Positions 5,513 through 5,700 of a stretch of DNA of 5,700 bases are shown here, piece by piece. Position numbers and translations under genes: made by a program. Below the pieces are notes generated by a model, which worked only from the letters and a program-made list of their open reading frames with translations, was not told the DNA's origin and did no database searches. Origin of the DNA: Sandaracinaceae bacterium (GTDB lineage Bacteria > Myxococcota_A > Polyangia > Polyangiales > Houyiibacteriaceae); the NCBI GenBank assembly GCA_012514415.1, contig JAAZAH010000125.1, forward strand, positions 1-5,700, read 5' to 3'. The stretch's first letter is position 1, and every line of letters begins with the position of its first letter.

Positions 5513-5700
5513 CTACTGGAAGTATCCGAGCGCCTCGAGCTGGGCACGCGTCGTCTCATCGAGCGCCTGGTTCTCGCTATCGATCGCCTTGCCGCGCCCC
5601 TCGCCTCCCTCAAGCCAGCGCGAGCGATCGTTCGCCCCCGAGTAGAGGCTGAGCATCTGACGAAGATAACGTCCGGCAATCGGGAGATCGCTCACCGAAA
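5513..5700 (-). CDS. Probable sulfatase-family protein, C-terminal fragment
   Basis: The frame runs off the right edge and ends at TAG (5515-5513, read on the minus strand), showing about 62 C-terminal residues. The end reads 'LDETTRAQLEALGYFQ'. As I recall, a closing 'Leu-x-x-x-Leu-Arg/Glu-x-Leu-Gly-Tyr' element is common at the C-terminus of sulfatase/alkaline-phosphatase-superfamily proteins in Myxococcota and Planctomycetes. It is preceded here by a 'PIAGRYLRQMLSLYSGANDR' helix-like stretch, which also fits those tails. The catalytic region with its Cys/Ser-x-Pro-x-Arg signature would lie outside the window, so this is a tail-based guess. The visible GTG near 5695 is an internal Val codon, because the frame stays open beyond it. 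The gene is convergent with the kinase pair. Confidence 0.5.
   Translation of the reverse strand, partial: SVSDLPIAGRYLRQMLSLYSGANDRSRWLEGGEGRGKAIDSENQALDETTRAQLEALGYFQ

Overview
The window (about 60% G+C by eye) looks like chromosomal DNA of a Gram-negative bacterium. The best guess is the Myxococcota / Bradymonadota side of the former Deltaproteobacteria. This rests on an exported AMIN-like protein, a pair of 7-TM histidine kinases and a sulfatase-like C-terminus ending in a '-LGY-' tail. No rRNA, tRNA, CRISPR array, insertion sequence or phage gene was seen, and the lineage is inference, not proof.

Layout from left to right. (1) Positions 1-175, plus strand: the last 57 codons of a protein resembling the C-terminus of CoxE-type von Willebrand factor A proteins. 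(2) 224-1495, plus strand: hisS, a complete and ordinary class II histidyl-tRNA synthetase and the only secure housekeeping gene here. (3) 1496-1592: a short convergent gap. (4) 1593-2099, minus strand: a small exported protein with an AMIN-like beta-rich domain. (5) 2100-2502: a 403-base divergent non-coding stretch with several inverted repeats. The clearest has 8-bp arms spaced 31 bp apart, just upstream of the AMIN-like gene. (6) 2503-3936 and 3933-5411, plus strand: two histidine kinase genes overlapping by ATGA. (7) 5412-5512: a convergent gap with a strong hairpin. (8) 5513-5700, minus strand: the C-terminal end of a probable sulfatase-family protein that runs off the right edge.

The most interesting part is the kinase pair. 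Both proteins have the same plan: about seven membrane helices with no large periplasmic domain, then a coiled coil, a dimerisation/phospho-acceptor (DHp) region and an ATPase-like domain. The first has every catalytic motif of a short-lid, NtrB-like (HPK4-type) kinase. The second keeps the fold and the N-box asparagine, but Arg replaces the phospho-acceptor His, and the second glycine of the G1 box, the F box and the G2 glycines are gone. It therefore reads as a pseudokinase that is translationally coupled to its active paralogue. A likely model is an active/inactive hetero-oligomeric membrane sensor. No response regulator lies in the window, so the output is unknown.
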